NCBI GenBank assembly: GCA_049487715.1
Contig: CP150563.1
Coordinates: forward strand, 372,001-436,000
Length of the DNA: 64,000 nucleotides
Source: Pycnococcus provasolii
Taxonomy: Eukaryota > Chlorophyta > Pseudoscourfieldiophyceae > Pseudoscourfieldiales
Reading direction: 5' to 3'
The notes under the pieces were generated by a model. That model was not told the DNA's origin, did no database searches, and saw only the letters and a list, made by a program, of their open reading frames with translations. A program made the position numbers and the translations under genes. This document shows positions 9,901 to 19,938 of the stretch, in pieces (positions within the stretch are counted from its first letter, which is position 1; every line of letters starts with the position of its first letter).

Positions 9901-12900
9901 CGGGAATGCCAATCTACTGAATGTCTTGATCGAGGCGGGGGCAAGTCCTCATGTTCAGAGCTCGAGTGGCGAGACGGTGCTTCTCGTGGCTGTGAGCGCT
10001 GGAAGTGAGGCTTGCGCTCGTGTGCTTCTCGACGCTGGTGTGGATATCGACTCATGCGAAAGCACAGACGGCATTTCGCCCTTGCTCGCCGCATCCGCGA
10101 ATGGAGATGTCATGCTCATGCACCTGCTAATGTCACACGGCGCAAACCTTGACCGAACATTGATTGCGACCAAGCGCAACGCGCTACATCTTGTCGTTAT
10201 ATCGGGCAATCCGCGCGCCTCGGCAATGCTTTGCGCTCTCGCAATCGACCAGGGTCCGGCAGCAAGCGATGGATGGGTGAATGCCGCTGACATAAGTGGA
10301 TGCACGCCTCTTTCATATGCGGTTGATGCTGCACACGTCGGAGACTCCCGACGCTCCAAAGAGGCACGAGCTACGTGTTCGTTTCTACTCGACGCGGGCG
10401 CAGACCCGAACGTCCTCGACAGCGACGGAGTTCCGCTTCTGGTATCCGCCGCTCGGAACAATGCTGCAGCACTCGCAACGGTGCTCGTGACGCGCGCGCG
10501 GAGGCCACTCAAGCACCTCCACGAGGCGCTCGTTGACTTTACAAAATTTGGCAATGTTGGCATGTGCGAGAGCCTGCTACTTGCCGGTGCGGATCCGAAT
10601 GGTGCACCACTAGTGGCCGTACTTGATGCTGCCGTCGGGAATCCACAATCCGCGCTGCGTATTGCCGGGCTCCTCGTTCGCTTTGGAGGTCGTGTCGACC
10701 GGGATGTCATCAACGCCCGAACGTCCGAAGACGCTTCGTTGCTCGACATTGCGGCATTGCTTGACGATGCAAATTGTGTGCATATGCTGGTCGCTGCTGG
10801 CTTCGGGAACGCTCCAGAGATTATTGCGGAGGCGCTTCTTCAATGCGCAATTTACAAATCTGCGGCCGCTGCCTCGGCTCTTCTCTCGTATCCCGGATGC
10901 GAGGACGCACTTGAGACGATGCCGTTAATTTCTTGTCTGTACGATGAATACTTGCAAGAAGATTCGAAGGGAGTGAATCAAGAGAAGCGGGGAATTTTTG
11001 ACGAGCTCGGCAATGCTGCAGATAAAGTCGTCGACAAAATGAACGATAGGATGACAAAGCTCCTTCGATCTATGTCTGGGAAGAAGGATGAGGAGGATGA
11101 GGAGGATGAGGAGCGCAGGGAGATGAGATTGGAGCGCCTGAAGTTGGGAATGCTTTTCCTCGCAGAGGGTGCGAATGGCGATGTCGACTCCGCGATCGCA
11201 TATTCCGTGGACGCCAAGGATCACGTGCTCTTATCTATGCTCATTATGTCCGGTTGCAGCGTATATGACGAGCCAGGACTACTGATGCGGGCCGTCAAGA
11301 AATGTGACCACGTGGCGGTTGGCATTCTGCTTTCTGCGGGAATTCCAATCACAGACGAGGACGTGGCGTGCTCTATTGATTTGGTGAGAAATTCCACAGC
11401 AAATGCCCCATGTGCCACGCTGCTTCTGCAGGCGGGGGGTTCGTCAAATGCTAGAGACGCCAAAGGAGATTCGCTGCTCAAGTCTGCTTACAGAGGTGGT
11501 TCGATAGACTTCCGCGATCCCGCATCCATGCGAATTCTCGAGCACGTTGAGAGCGTTCCCATCTACGGATTTCGAAACCATAACTTCCTTAGTCCTGCGA
11601 TAAGTGACATCGAAGTGCTCGGAGAGACACGGGGTATTGAGCACGCGTTCGACAAGCACGCGTCACTCTGCCAAGAATTCTTTGACAAGCGCATCGAGGA
11701 GCATTGCAAGGAATTCTTGAAAAAGGAGATTAAAGAGAAAGCCAAGGAAATGGTTAAGGAGGAGATCTCAGTCGCTGGCAAAGAAGTTTCTTTGGGCGCA
11801 TCTGATTACTGGGAAGCCCGCATGGGTGCCCTGGAAGAGCAGCCACAAGACCTTAGCGAGTGTGCAATTTTTGACATGGACGCGATCGAGTCGAATTTCT
11901 TCGAGAATCAGATGAGCTCACCGGCGCTTAGCGATTCTGGCATCTCTTCATTTTCAGCGGATCTTTCGACACTGTCGACCGACCTCATCAATAACTCGAG
12001 TGTATACCATCTCAAGTCGACAAGCGATGCGCTCGTAGCAGCTGCCGGGCCGATGGCAAAAGTATTCTCGAATATTTGCCTGGAGGCTGGTGTTCAGGCG
12101 GCGAAAACTGCCGTAATGTTCATTGGTCGCATTGGTGCGATGATGGTTTCCGGCGGTATGTCCGAGCTGCTAGGGGGACTTGGGGCAATTGTTGCTTTCG
12201 CAGAATTCGCTCAGACAATCATGGCAGGATTACAGATTGCAGGAGACCTCATGAATGTATACAAGCAATACGAAAATTTTATTAAGTACGGAAAAGAGGC
12301 CGTAAAGATGGGTAAGATGATTTTGCAAGCAAAGCGGTGGCCAGCGGATCTCCTCGCGCTTCGTCTGCTTATATACTCGGGTGCAGATATGTCGGATTGC
12401 AAAGATGCTGTGGCGGCCATGGCAATTGCAACTTCAAAAGATGCAAAAGATCCAACGATGGACGCCCCGATCCAAAATGCTTGGGAATGGGCAGGGCTTG
12501 TTGATGAGCACGCGTTGTCATTTCCGAGTGACTTCAAAAACTACAGGGAACAAGGATATGAAATCAATCAGAAGTATGACGATGCATTGCGTAAGCTCAC
12601 GGAGAAATTCGAGGATCTGCTCAATGACGCAGAGAACCGTAAAGAAGAGCGAAAATACAGAAAGGCGTTCGATAAGATGAAGAAGGAACTTGAGGATAAG
12701 CGCGCGACTGAACTTTCGACCGCACAGTACAAGTCAAGGGTGGAGACGCTAATGGATGCCTTCAAGGAACGCACGAATTCCATGCGACGAGCTGAGCAAT
12801 GGTGGCAGAGAGAGCGTGCAAGGGCGGGAGTCGTGGTGCTCCAATCTCGGCAACAGCGTCGTGATGCGCGAGCCTCAGATCGCGCCCGACTTCGTTCCGA

Positions 12901-13801
12901 AAAGCTGTCCAATGCGGTTGCCTTTCTTGACGGCATCACCACGACTTATCGTGCCCTGCTCCCGACAGGCAAGCCGGTAGCACCACAATCGAGTACTCCG
13001 CCAGTCATTGACCTGGACCTGGACCTTGGCAGCACACGCATGCTGTCGTCCACTTGTGAACCATTGCTTCGTACTTGGCCGAACCTGCGAGGGGAGGAAG
13101 GCATGAAGAAGGTGGTGGAAGTGGAGACGAGTACCACCGCTGTCATTGCTTCAACGGAAGAATCTTCAATAGACTTCGACACTGTCAAGGTGACTAATGA
13201 CGAGCCAGTGAAGAATGTGACGCCGCCGCCACAGCAGGAAACTACGACGGCAGCAGCTCCGGCGTATGAGACAGAAGAAGAAGAAGGAGGCGGTGATTCA
13301 TCGGCGATCAGCTGGCTGCGTGACGTACTCTCACCAGCTGGCCTTGAGTCCTTTGCCAACGCGCTCGTGAACACTATTGGCGTCGAGGACAAGGAGGACC
13401 TGAAAGATGTCGTGCGAGCCGACCTTGAGTCTATCGGCATGTCGTCTGAAGAGCAGGAGGCGTTCCAGAAGCTCATCATTGGAACGGCGGCAGCAGCACC
13501 AGCCCTAGAGGAAGAAGACGGAGCGCCTGAGGAGGACCCGCCCGCCCAACCCGCGCCGGACGCCTTGAGGGAGAAGGAGGAGGAAGAACAACTCGCGGTC
13601 GAGCTCGACGATCTTCCACAGAAGACGCTTATGCAGTTTCAGATGCCCGTAATGCTTCCTCAAGGAACGGTCGCTGGCACAATGATGAGATTCGTCGTCC
13701 CGAATGAAATGCCTGGCGCGGGAACCGAGCTTTGTTTCGCTGTGCCCCAAGGCGCATTCGCCGGCCAAGTGTTGCAAGTGCCGTACCAGTACGATGAGTA
13801 G
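6988..13801 (+). CDS. Giant SAM / ankyrin-repeat protein, N-myristoylation type (two exons: 6988-8328, 8444-13801)
   Basis: Two open frames join in phase across a 115-nt intron to give 2,232 residues. The start at 6988 gives MGCGSSS, a consensus for N-myristoylation plus palmitoylation, so membrane tethering is likely. Two tandem SAM-like domains follow (each beginning WLRDVLSRAGLESFADAL), separated by Ala/Glu-rich linkers; they are almost identical at DNA level. Ankyrin repeats run from about residue 420 to beyond 1000 (for example GRTAAHVAAIAGNANLLNVL). Next is a Gly/Ala-rich hydrophobic helical stretch near 12050-12260 that could insert into or pack on a membrane, then a charged coiled coil, a third diverged SAM-like domain (13309-13480), and a C-terminal module with PQGT and PGAGTELCFAVPQG motifs. 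It is probably a membrane-tethered scaffold. The function is not known. Confidence 0.8.
7194..7900 (+). repeat. Internal duplication in coding sequence, offset 375 bp
   Basis: About 270 bp covering the SAM-like domain (7195-7466) recur essentially identically at 7570-7841, and the Ala/Glu-rich linker that follows is also repeated with small length changes. Near identity at silent positions implies a recent tandem duplication or ongoing gene conversion. Confidence 0.9.
8329..8443 (+). other. Intron, 115 nt (phase 0)
   Basis: The donor is TGC|GTGACT and the acceptor is CTACAAG|GTTGG. A branch-point-like GGACTAAC lies near 8387, about 50 nt before the acceptor. Removing it joins VKLLVKC to VGINTPNMRGATPL with exactly the residue spacing of an ankyrin repeat. 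Without splicing the first frame stops 26 nt into the intron sequence. Confidence 0.85.
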
Positions 13802-13905
13802 GAACTAGGAAGTATAAGTACGGTGCACGCTAGGAATTGAACATTGCTTTCAAGAATCGTTTATTGTGGTAATTCATACAGTAGTCTTTTACTCAATTAC
13901 ACAGA

Positions 13906-14520
13906 TTAGATGATGTCCGCAGCCTTGCTACGGCACGCATCAGCTTCCGTGCGTGCATCTCGCGTCTTCTCATGATTCGCGCCGTAGCACTGCTCGTGAA
14001 CGCGCGCCGCTTGTTCGTAATAGGAAGCCGCCTCATCAAACTTCTCTTCCTTCTTGAGAAAAATCGCGAAATTGTAGCATGAATCGCTGTACTGTGGATG
14101 TGCATCGCCGAGCTCGCGACGATATCCGTCGAGCGCCTCGCGGTACAGCGGCTCGGCGTCGGCGTACTTACCTTGATTCTTGAGCAAGTTCGCGAGGTTG
14201 CTGATGGAGTTGAGCGTCTTTGGATGCGCATCGCCGAGCTCGCGACGACGACGTTCGAGCGCTTCGCGGTACAGCACCTCCGCGTCGTCGTACTTGCCTT
14301 GCTGATCGAGATTCGAGCAAGATCGCGAGGTTGTTGATGGATGCAAGGGTGTGTGGATGCGTATCGCTGAGTTTCGCGACGTTGACCGTCGATCGCCTCG
14401 CGGTATAGCACCTCCGCGTCGTCGTACTTGCCTTGCTCATAGAAAAAGGCTGCGAAATTGTAGATGGACGTTAACGTGTCCGGATGCGTATCGCCGAGCT
14501 CGCGGCGTTTACCGTCGAAG
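13906..14520 (-). pseudogene. Kinesin-light-chain-type TPR gene fragment with two frameshifts
   Basis: Reading right to left, three 42-residue TPR units appear, each with the KLC pattern GKYDDAEVLYREAL...RRRELGDAHP, followed by a last unit ending FDEAASYYEQAARVHEQCYG. The frame breaks twice. An extra A in GCGAAACTC (near 14380) separates one unit from the next, and a second break lies near 14310, between NNLAILL and DQQGKYDD. The 5' end is abrupt: homology begins at DGKRRELGD directly beside two telomere-type repeats at 14521-14533, with no start codon. The C-terminal half alone (13906-14346) is an intact 146-residue frame. Unless both breaks are sequencing errors, this is a 5'-truncated pseudogene. 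Confidence 0.75.
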
Positions 14521-15147
14521 ATTAGGGTTAGGGATGCTTGTGGGGCCGCGGAGGCGGCCAGGAGGGAATGAATGGCAAGGCAGTCGTGCGAATAGAACTG
14601 GTCGTCGCGGCAAAAGGTCGTGCGAATAGAATTGGTCGGCGCGGCAAGTCCAGCAGCCAATTGTTTATTGTCACCGCCTGATTCATCGCGGCCAGTCAGG
14701 TGGGCGAGTCCATCAATGATCAAGATCGGCGAGGCATTTCGAGTCCAGCCAATCCGTACTGTACCGGGTATAAAAAGTTTTACAGTGGGTACAGTAGGGC
14801 CGCGGCAAGTCGTGCAAGTCGTGCAAGTCGTGCGAATTGGTACCACTAAAGTTACCGTAGGCGGCCAGCTGTGCAAGTCCGTTGTCAGTCGGCCGTTGTT
14901 GTCGCCCGTCGCCAGTCGGGCAATGATGTAGTGGTAATTGGTCGGCGCAGGTGGTCGGCGCACCTGGTCGGCGCGGCAAAGTCCCTGCATTTAACTTTAT
15001 TGGTCGCATTTATAGACTAAAAACTTTTTAGGTAACCTGAGGAAGACAGAGTACTACAAAACTGTACCAGTCTCCAAGTTTTCGTTCAGCGCACCTTTTC
15101 TCCCGTTCCATTTCTTCCAACACACTCCTTGTAAAACTTTAACAAAC
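14521..15147. other. Intergenic DNA with telomere-type scar and short repeats
   Basis: Two TTAGGG-type units (14521-14533) abut the broken TPR fragment. Beyond them are a roughly 37-bp-spaced direct repeat built on GTCGTGCGAATAGAA (14583 and 14620), a run of GTCGTGCAA units (14810-14840) and several GGTCGGCGC words (14630, 14940-14975). No coding frame is convincing. The last 150 bp are the 5' flank of the next gene and include AAAAACTTTTTAGG near 15021. Confidence 0.6.
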
Positions 15148-16377
15148 ATGGCGTCCTCCCTCTTTCTTTTTAAAGAAGGGAAAAAAAAGACACACCATGG
15201 CAATAATGGTTTGATTCTTTCTGGTTTTTTCTTTTTTTTGTGCTTTTTCTTTTTTTTGGTCAACTTAAGCAATCATGCAGTTCAGGTGTGCGCGTTAAAA
15301 ATCAAAAATGCAAAGTCACCGAAACAAGTGGGATCTGCTATTTCTAGCGGATTCCTGCGATCTGTCATGCACGACAGAGACCTTGCGGAGATGTTTCCGG
15401 GACTACACGGTGACCCGGAACAAACCATTGACGCGTGCATGAAAAAACACGCCGACACGCTCTACATGGCAGCAAGAAGGCTCGCCAAAGACCACACGGT
15501 TCACACGGAGTACAGAACGAGATCCCTGATCAAGTCCGTCGGAACCATCGGAAACGCGCTCGCCGACGTACTCGAAAACTGCGACAAACTCGCCAAACAA
15601 CGCACGGATGCGCAGGAAAAACACGGCGCCGCACTGAGAAAGCCTGACAACGGCGTGAGTGCGATCGACAGGCTAAAGCGCGCCGTCAGCCTGCTGCATA
15701 ACCCGCCACACTTCACCTTTGACGCCAACAGACACAAGGAAAGCAAGGACGTTGGCTTACTCGGAAACGAGCACTCCGAGCACGGACGTTGGGCCGGTGT
15801 CGACATAGAAGGCTACGACATCACGCGCCATATCAAGCAGATGGCTGACGCGTGCGGAAACGGCGTCTGGACGGACGTCGGATACCACGCAGGTCGTATC
15901 GCGCGCCTGCTAGGCTGGGGAGAGCTCGGGCTCGGCGAGCGTCGCGACAACGCCCACCACCACATGACCATGCTCCGCGGCCAAATTCAACGCATTAATG
16001 TGGGCGCAAATATGGCAAAAAAGCTCGCTCCTGGCGTGGCCGCCGAAATGCGCCAGTATCAAAAGCAGACTGTGGGTCAGCAGCGGCAGGACGCGATAGA
16101 CCTTCAAAACAAGCGCGCCGCCGAGTCGGCAGCCATACGCGCGAAGCAACACAGAGCGCATCAACCTGTGGGCCTGACGGACCTCATGATATCGGGAGGC
16201 GGTATGGGCGCATTCCACGTGACGCCGCACGCGTCGACTGCCGAATTGCGCGCATTCGACCGCGACCTCGCCGTTCCGCTCGCGAGCATGCTCCACAGCA
16301 ACACGAAGGAGGAGCTCGCGGCGGCGACACGGATCACGTACCACGGCGGCGGCGCACCGGGCCAGAAGAGCGGTTGA
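15148..16377 (+). CDS. Orphan protein with hydrophobic N-terminal segment
   Basis: The 409-residue frame starts at an ATG in good context (ACAAACATGGCG). A strongly hydrophobic stretch (LILSGFFFFLCFFFFLV, residues about 22-40) suggests a signal peptide or single membrane anchor. The rest is soluble, helical and His/Arg/Lys-rich, with segments such as DADKL-like acidic helices, GYHAGRIARLLGWGELGLG and a Gly-rich C-terminus (TYHGGGAPGQKSG). Codon use is strongly G/C-ending, so it is very probably a real gene, but I recognise no family. A TGTAA at 16388, 11 nt after the stop, is a likely polyadenylation signal. It converges with the glycosyltransferase gene, whose stop begins 64 bp away. Confidence 0.7.
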   Translation: MASSLFLFKEGKKKTHHGNNGLILSGFFFFLCFFFFLVNLSNHAVQVCALKIKNAKSPKQVGSAISSGFLRSVMHDRDLAEMFPGLHGDPEQTIDACMKKHADTLYMAARRLAKDHTVHTEYRTRSLIKSVGTIGNALADVLENCDKLAKQRTDAQEKHGAALRKPDNGVSAIDRLKRAVSLLHNPPHFTFDANRHKESKDVGLLGNEHSEHGRWAGVDIEGYDITRHIKQMADACGNGVWTDVGYHAGRIARLLGWGELGLGERRDNAHHHMTMLRGQIQRINVGANMAKKLAPGVAAEMRQYQKQTVGQQRQDAIDLQNKRAAESAAIRAKQHRAHQPVGLTDLMISGGGMGAFHVTPHASTAELRAFDRDLAVPLASMLHSNTKEELAAATRITYHGGGAPGQKSG

Positions 16378-16440
16378 CGCACGATTTTGTAAAGTATCTA
16401 AATTTGCCAATTCAATAACAAAGCACTATTAAAGTATGTG

Positions 16441-17847
16441 TCAGTCGCCGTATACGCACAGCTTGCCCTTAGACATCAGGAAGCGGAACGACCAGTGCTC
16501 GAACGGCATGTCGTGCGCGGCGCGCACCTTCGAAGCCTTGGAGAAGTACTTGCCACCGCCCTGGCCTGAGAATCCGTACAAGTCGACTCGCGTACACAGC
16601 CCACTCGCGAGAATGTTCAGCGGGCGCGAGAAGCCGCCGGATGGGTGCTTCCTTCGCCCGGCACCATTGATTCGGTACATTGCGCGCCTGTCGCGCGCGA
16701 GCGGGTTCGCCGCGCCTGCTCTCAAAAATATGTGCTTCGACCTGTACTTCAAGCTTGGCGGCACCTTGTCGAGGTTCATGAGCAGCGCGTGCGCGAGCTC
16801 TGGAACACCCTGCCCTGGCTTGGCTTGGTACGTGCTCTTGTTCCAAATGACTGTCGAGCGCCGTCCCACGTATTCCTCGAACCCTCGCAGCGGCGTGTTG
16901 TGCCGAAAGACGGTGTCGTGAGCGTCAATGTCGGCGCCTCGCTTCGATCTCATCATGTTCTCGCTATTCGCTACGAGCGCGCACGAGCCGAGCGAGCCTG
17001 GGCCGAGATTGATGAGCGCCTTTCTCTTCTGGTCCCACTTTGCCAAGCCCGCCGCGTCGCGACCGTAGCCCTTGGCGCCCGCCTCCGCCATCTTCACGGC
17101 CATGCGTCTTCCGTAGCCGTAATTGGGATCGGCGCACTCCTGCGTCAGGAACACGCAGTTGCCCTTACTCGCGTCCACGAAGCTGTATGATCCAGTCACG
17201 TTTGAGCTACCCGGTCTGACGGCGGCGCGCAGCTTTCCTTCCGCCTGCTCGAGCAGCATCTCCTCGACTTTCTCACGAACCGCCTTATTCCTTGGCGCGC
17301 CTCTCGTCAGAGGCAGCTTTGAAGGCGTTCCCGGGCACTTGCTCGGCTCGACGCGCCACGCGTCCGATCCCTTGCGCCACATGAGATACTTGGAGGAGTC
17401 TGCGTCTCCGTCGTACTGCAAAAGAACGCGTCCTTCCCTCCTCCTTCTCCGTCGTTCCACGCGGTCGAGCTGCGTCTGTGACGTTCCAACGCGCCGTGAC
17501 ACCCTTCGCTGTGTTCTTTCCGAATCGCCGTTTTCTTCCCCGCGATACTGTTTCGCTGCAGCCGGCACCGTGGCTGTAAACGTCTGCTGACTTGCACCGC
17601 TTGGCGCCGTCCCCACGACCGTTCCCGTGACGAGCCTGCACGCGACGAAGAACACGATGAGCGTCGCGAACGCCCCAAGGACAATCATGAGTCCAACGAG
17701 CATCTGCTGCAAGCCATCGTTCGGCGACGGGAACGTCGTCTTGACGCTTTTGTCATTACCACTATCAGAAGTAACGACTCTCTGCTGCGTCTCTCCTCCT
17801 CCGAGACCTCCTGCTGCAGCCAACTGCGCCGCACCACCACCACGCAT
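16441..17847 (-). CDS. Glycosyltransferase family 29 (sialyltransferase-like), Golgi type II membrane protein
   Basis: ATG 17847 gives 468 residues; the open frame extends further but only from a non-ATG codon. One N-terminal membrane span (LVGLMIVLGAFATLIVFFVA) after a short cytosolic tail fits a type II Golgi enzyme. The catalytic domain carries sialylmotif L (SCALVANSENMMRSKRGADI, then DTVFRHNTP), sialylmotif S (HPSGGFSRPLNILASGLC, then VDLYGFSG) and motif VS with the histidine and glutamate (HDMPFEHW). GT29 enzymes transfer sialic acid or the related Kdo-type sugars from CMP-donors to glycans. In plants and algae the donor is uncertain because sialic acid is often absent, so the substrate cannot be stated. 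The stem region is Arg-rich and low complexity. Confidence 0.87.
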   Translation of the reverse strand: MRGGGAAQLAAAGGLGGGETQQRVVTSDSGNDKSVKTTFPSPNDGLQQMLVGLMIVLGAFATLIVFFVACRLVTGTVVGTAPSGASQQTFTATVPAAAKQYRGEENGDSERTQRRVSRRVGTSQTQLDRVERRRRRREGRVLLQYDGDADSSKYLMWRKGSDAWRVEPSKCPGTPSKLPLTRGAPRNKAVREKVEEMLLEQAEGKLRAAVRPGSSNVTGSYSFVDASKGNCVFLTQECADPNYGYGRRMAVKMAEAGAKGYGRDAAGLAKWDQKRKALINLGPGSLGSCALVANSENMMRSKRGADIDAHDTVFRHNTPLRGFEEYVGRRSTVIWNKSTYQAKPGQGVPELAHALLMNLDKVPPSLKYRSKHIFLRAGAANPLARDRRAMYRINGAGRRKHPSGGFSRPLNILASGLCTRVDLYGFSGQGGGKYFSKASKVRAAHDMPFEHWSFRFLMSKGKLCVYGD

Positions 17848-18545
17848 ATCACGAACGAACGAGACACACTCAAGACAGTCCTGACCGAGCAAGAAACGAA
17901 ACGAAACGAAACGGGTCGGAAACGAAACGAAACCACGGAGCTCCGAGGAGCTTAACAAGAGCAAAACGACAGCTTAACAAGAGCTTAACAAGTGCCAAAC
18001 CGAAACGACAGCTTGTAAGACGCTGGCCAGCTCCTCGACTAAGGTTACAACTAAGGTTAAGTACACGAGCACTCTACAGTACAGCACGAGAGATAAAATA
18101 AAGTAATAAAGTACACAAGAGTTTGTATACGCGCGCGCTTACGTAAGGTACTGTAACGAGCCTCCTCGGATGATGATCTCCAACGATTGATCTCCAGCCG
18201 TGCGTGCTCCGGTGATACTCGCCGCGGAAACAACCAGCCGGGGGGAAAGCGCACTCCCACTAAAGGGAAAATCGAACAGGACCTGGGAGGGATCCCCAAA
18301 AAGCTTTCGGGAACTACCTTTAAAGGTAAAGTTTTTAGCGGGTTACATACTTTTTTAAGGGGAGGGCTTCCCTCCCGTCACCCGTCACCCGTGGTACATA
18401 TGTATGTTTTTAGACGTGACCAGTGTTTGTCACTTTTGTCCACCTCTTTGTTATCTATGTTACACGCGTTTTACGGTACAGTGCAGTGCAGGATAGTGCA
18501 GTCCACGCGTTATTAGCCTACGTTAGTCTAGTAACAGAGATTAGC
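17848..18545. other. Intergenic DNA with (CGAAA)n and AGCTTAACAAG repeats
   Basis: Pentanucleotide copies of CGAAA lie at about 17893-17930, just upstream of the glycosyltransferase start. AGCTTAACAAG recurs three times at 17949-17995. Further along are a palindromic ACCTTTAAAGGT (about 18315) followed by AAAGTTTTTA, and TACAGTA words. No gene is visible. Confidence 0.6.
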
Positions 18546-19577
18546 TTAGATTGACGCAGCAGGCGCCTGCCCGTAGTCGTTCTCGCCCCAGCACATAACT
18601 GTTGTGCCGTCGCTGCCCAATGCGAGCGAGTGCGTGCTCCCCGCAGCGATCGCGACGAACGCGCCCGCGACGCCGTCAGGAGGCGCCTGCCTGCGGTCGT
18701 TCGCGCCAAAGCAAACGACGTTTCCGTCGCGACGTATCGCGAGCGAGTGGTAGTGACCCGCGGCGATGGCGACGAAGTCGCCCACCACACCTTCAGGGGG
18801 CGCTTGCCCGTCGGCGTTGTCGCCCCAACACGCGATGCTTCCGTCGCTGCGCAATGCGAGCGAGTGTCGTGTCCCCGCGGCGATCGCGACGAAGTCGCCA
18901 GAGACGCCTTCGGGTGGCGCTTGTCCAAAATCATTCCGACCCCAGCACACGACGTCGCCATTCACATAAAGCGCCATCGAGTGGTTGTACGCTGCGGCGA
19001 CGGAGACGAATTCGCCTCGTATGCCTTCGGGCGGCGCCTTTCCGTACACATTGGATCCCCAGCACGCGACGTTTCCATCCTCTCGCAGAGCGAGCGAGTG
19101 GAACGCCCCCGCGGCGATGGCGGTGTATGCTTGCTCGGATTCAGGCGGCGTCGCCTGTCCGTGTCCGTTATCTCCACATGCCTGCAGTGTTCCGTCGCTC
19201 GTAAGGGCCAAGGAGTGGTGCGCACCAGCAGCGACAGCCACAAGTGAGCCCCGACGAGTAAGTCCCAGTTGTCCGAATCCGTCGTATCCGAATGCCGCAA
19301 GCATCGTACCGTCTGACGACGCATTTGACTGCAACGTTTTTGTCGTGAGAACGAGCGAGTGCGCACTTCCGGCAGCTATGCGTTGACATGCGCGTGCTCG
19401 CCTTTCCCGTCCAAGGATTTTGAGACGTCGGCGTGAGCGTAACCAGTGCACGAAAACTGTGAACGTCTTTTGACGAGACGACAACTCCAAGTGATGCTGA
19501 TGCTGATGATCGTCGTCGTCGTTGTCGTCATCATCCACATGGTCAGAAGCAAACGAGCACGAGGCATCCATAGCCAT
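18546..19577 (-). CDS. RCC1-like seven-bladed beta-propeller protein (copy A)
   Basis: The 343-residue product from ATG 19577 has seven repeats of about 39 residues with the consensus VAIAAGxxHSLALRxDGxVxCWGxNxxGQAPPxG. Seven repeats match the seven blades of an RCC1-type propeller, though each is shorter than the classical RCC1 repeat of about 51 residues. The N-terminus is Asp/His-rich, followed by a motif with two tryptophan/aromatic positions and a basic run (VHWLRSRRRLKIL) shared with the two other copies in this window. The repeats are more diverged than in copies B and C. Propellers of this type bind proteins or chromatin; the partner is unknown. Confidence 0.82.
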   Translation of the reverse strand: MAMDASCSFASDHVDDDDNDDDDHQHQHHLELSSRQKTFTVFVHWLRSRRRLKILGRERRARACQRIAAGSAHSLVLTTKTLQSNASSDGTMLAAFGYDGFGQLGLTRRGSLVAVAAGAHHSLALTSDGTLQACGDNGHGQATPPESEQAYTAIAAGAFHSLALREDGNVACWGSNVYGKAPPEGIRGEFVSVAAAYNHSMALYVNGDVVCWGRNDFGQAPPEGVSGDFVAIAAGTRHSLALRSDGSIACWGDNADGQAPPEGVVGDFVAIAAGHYHSLAIRRDGNVVCFGANDRRQAPPDGVAGAFVAIAAGSTHSLALGSDGTTVMCWGENDYGQAPAASI

Positions 19578-19938
19578 ACGACACAAAGACACAAAGACAC
19601 GAAGACAGTAGACTATTGTTGTTAAGGCGCACTAAAGCGTGTGCATTCCTAGTACTAAAGCTGTACTGTCCCCAACGTGCGTGCGGGCATGGAACAGTAG
19701 AATAGTAAAATCCCACTATATTTCAACTACTTTTTGTTCTTATTGTTACCGGCCTTTGCTAAACCCCATAATGTCACCGGCACGGTGACCTTGCTAACCC
19801 CTAACCGATTAACCAATTCAAACCCCTTTCTAACCGACTGCCGTCTTGAGTTGCCGCCAGCACCTCAAGACGTGCTCGTGGAGCTCACATCTGTGCTCGC
19901 TCCTCTTTTCTACTGTCTGTGGACTATCATAGTTGAAG
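19578..19938. other. Divergent promoter region between RCC1-like copy A and an ankyrin gene
   Basis: A degenerate telomere-type sequence (GCTAACCCCTAACCGATTAACC, within 19792-19813) lies about 130 bp upstream of the ankyrin start. TACTG/CAGTA words occur at 19660-19700. No coding sequence is seen. Confidence 0.5.

Noticed and set aside
8465-13801. Ankyrin frame as a separate gene from 6988-8328
   Set aside because: Splicing out 8329-8443 restores one ankyrin repeat with exact spacing; the ATG at 8465 is internal.
14810-14840. CRISPR-like short repeat run
   Set aside because: Contiguous 9-bp GTCGTGCAA units without spacers; a simple tandem repeat in a eukaryotic genome.
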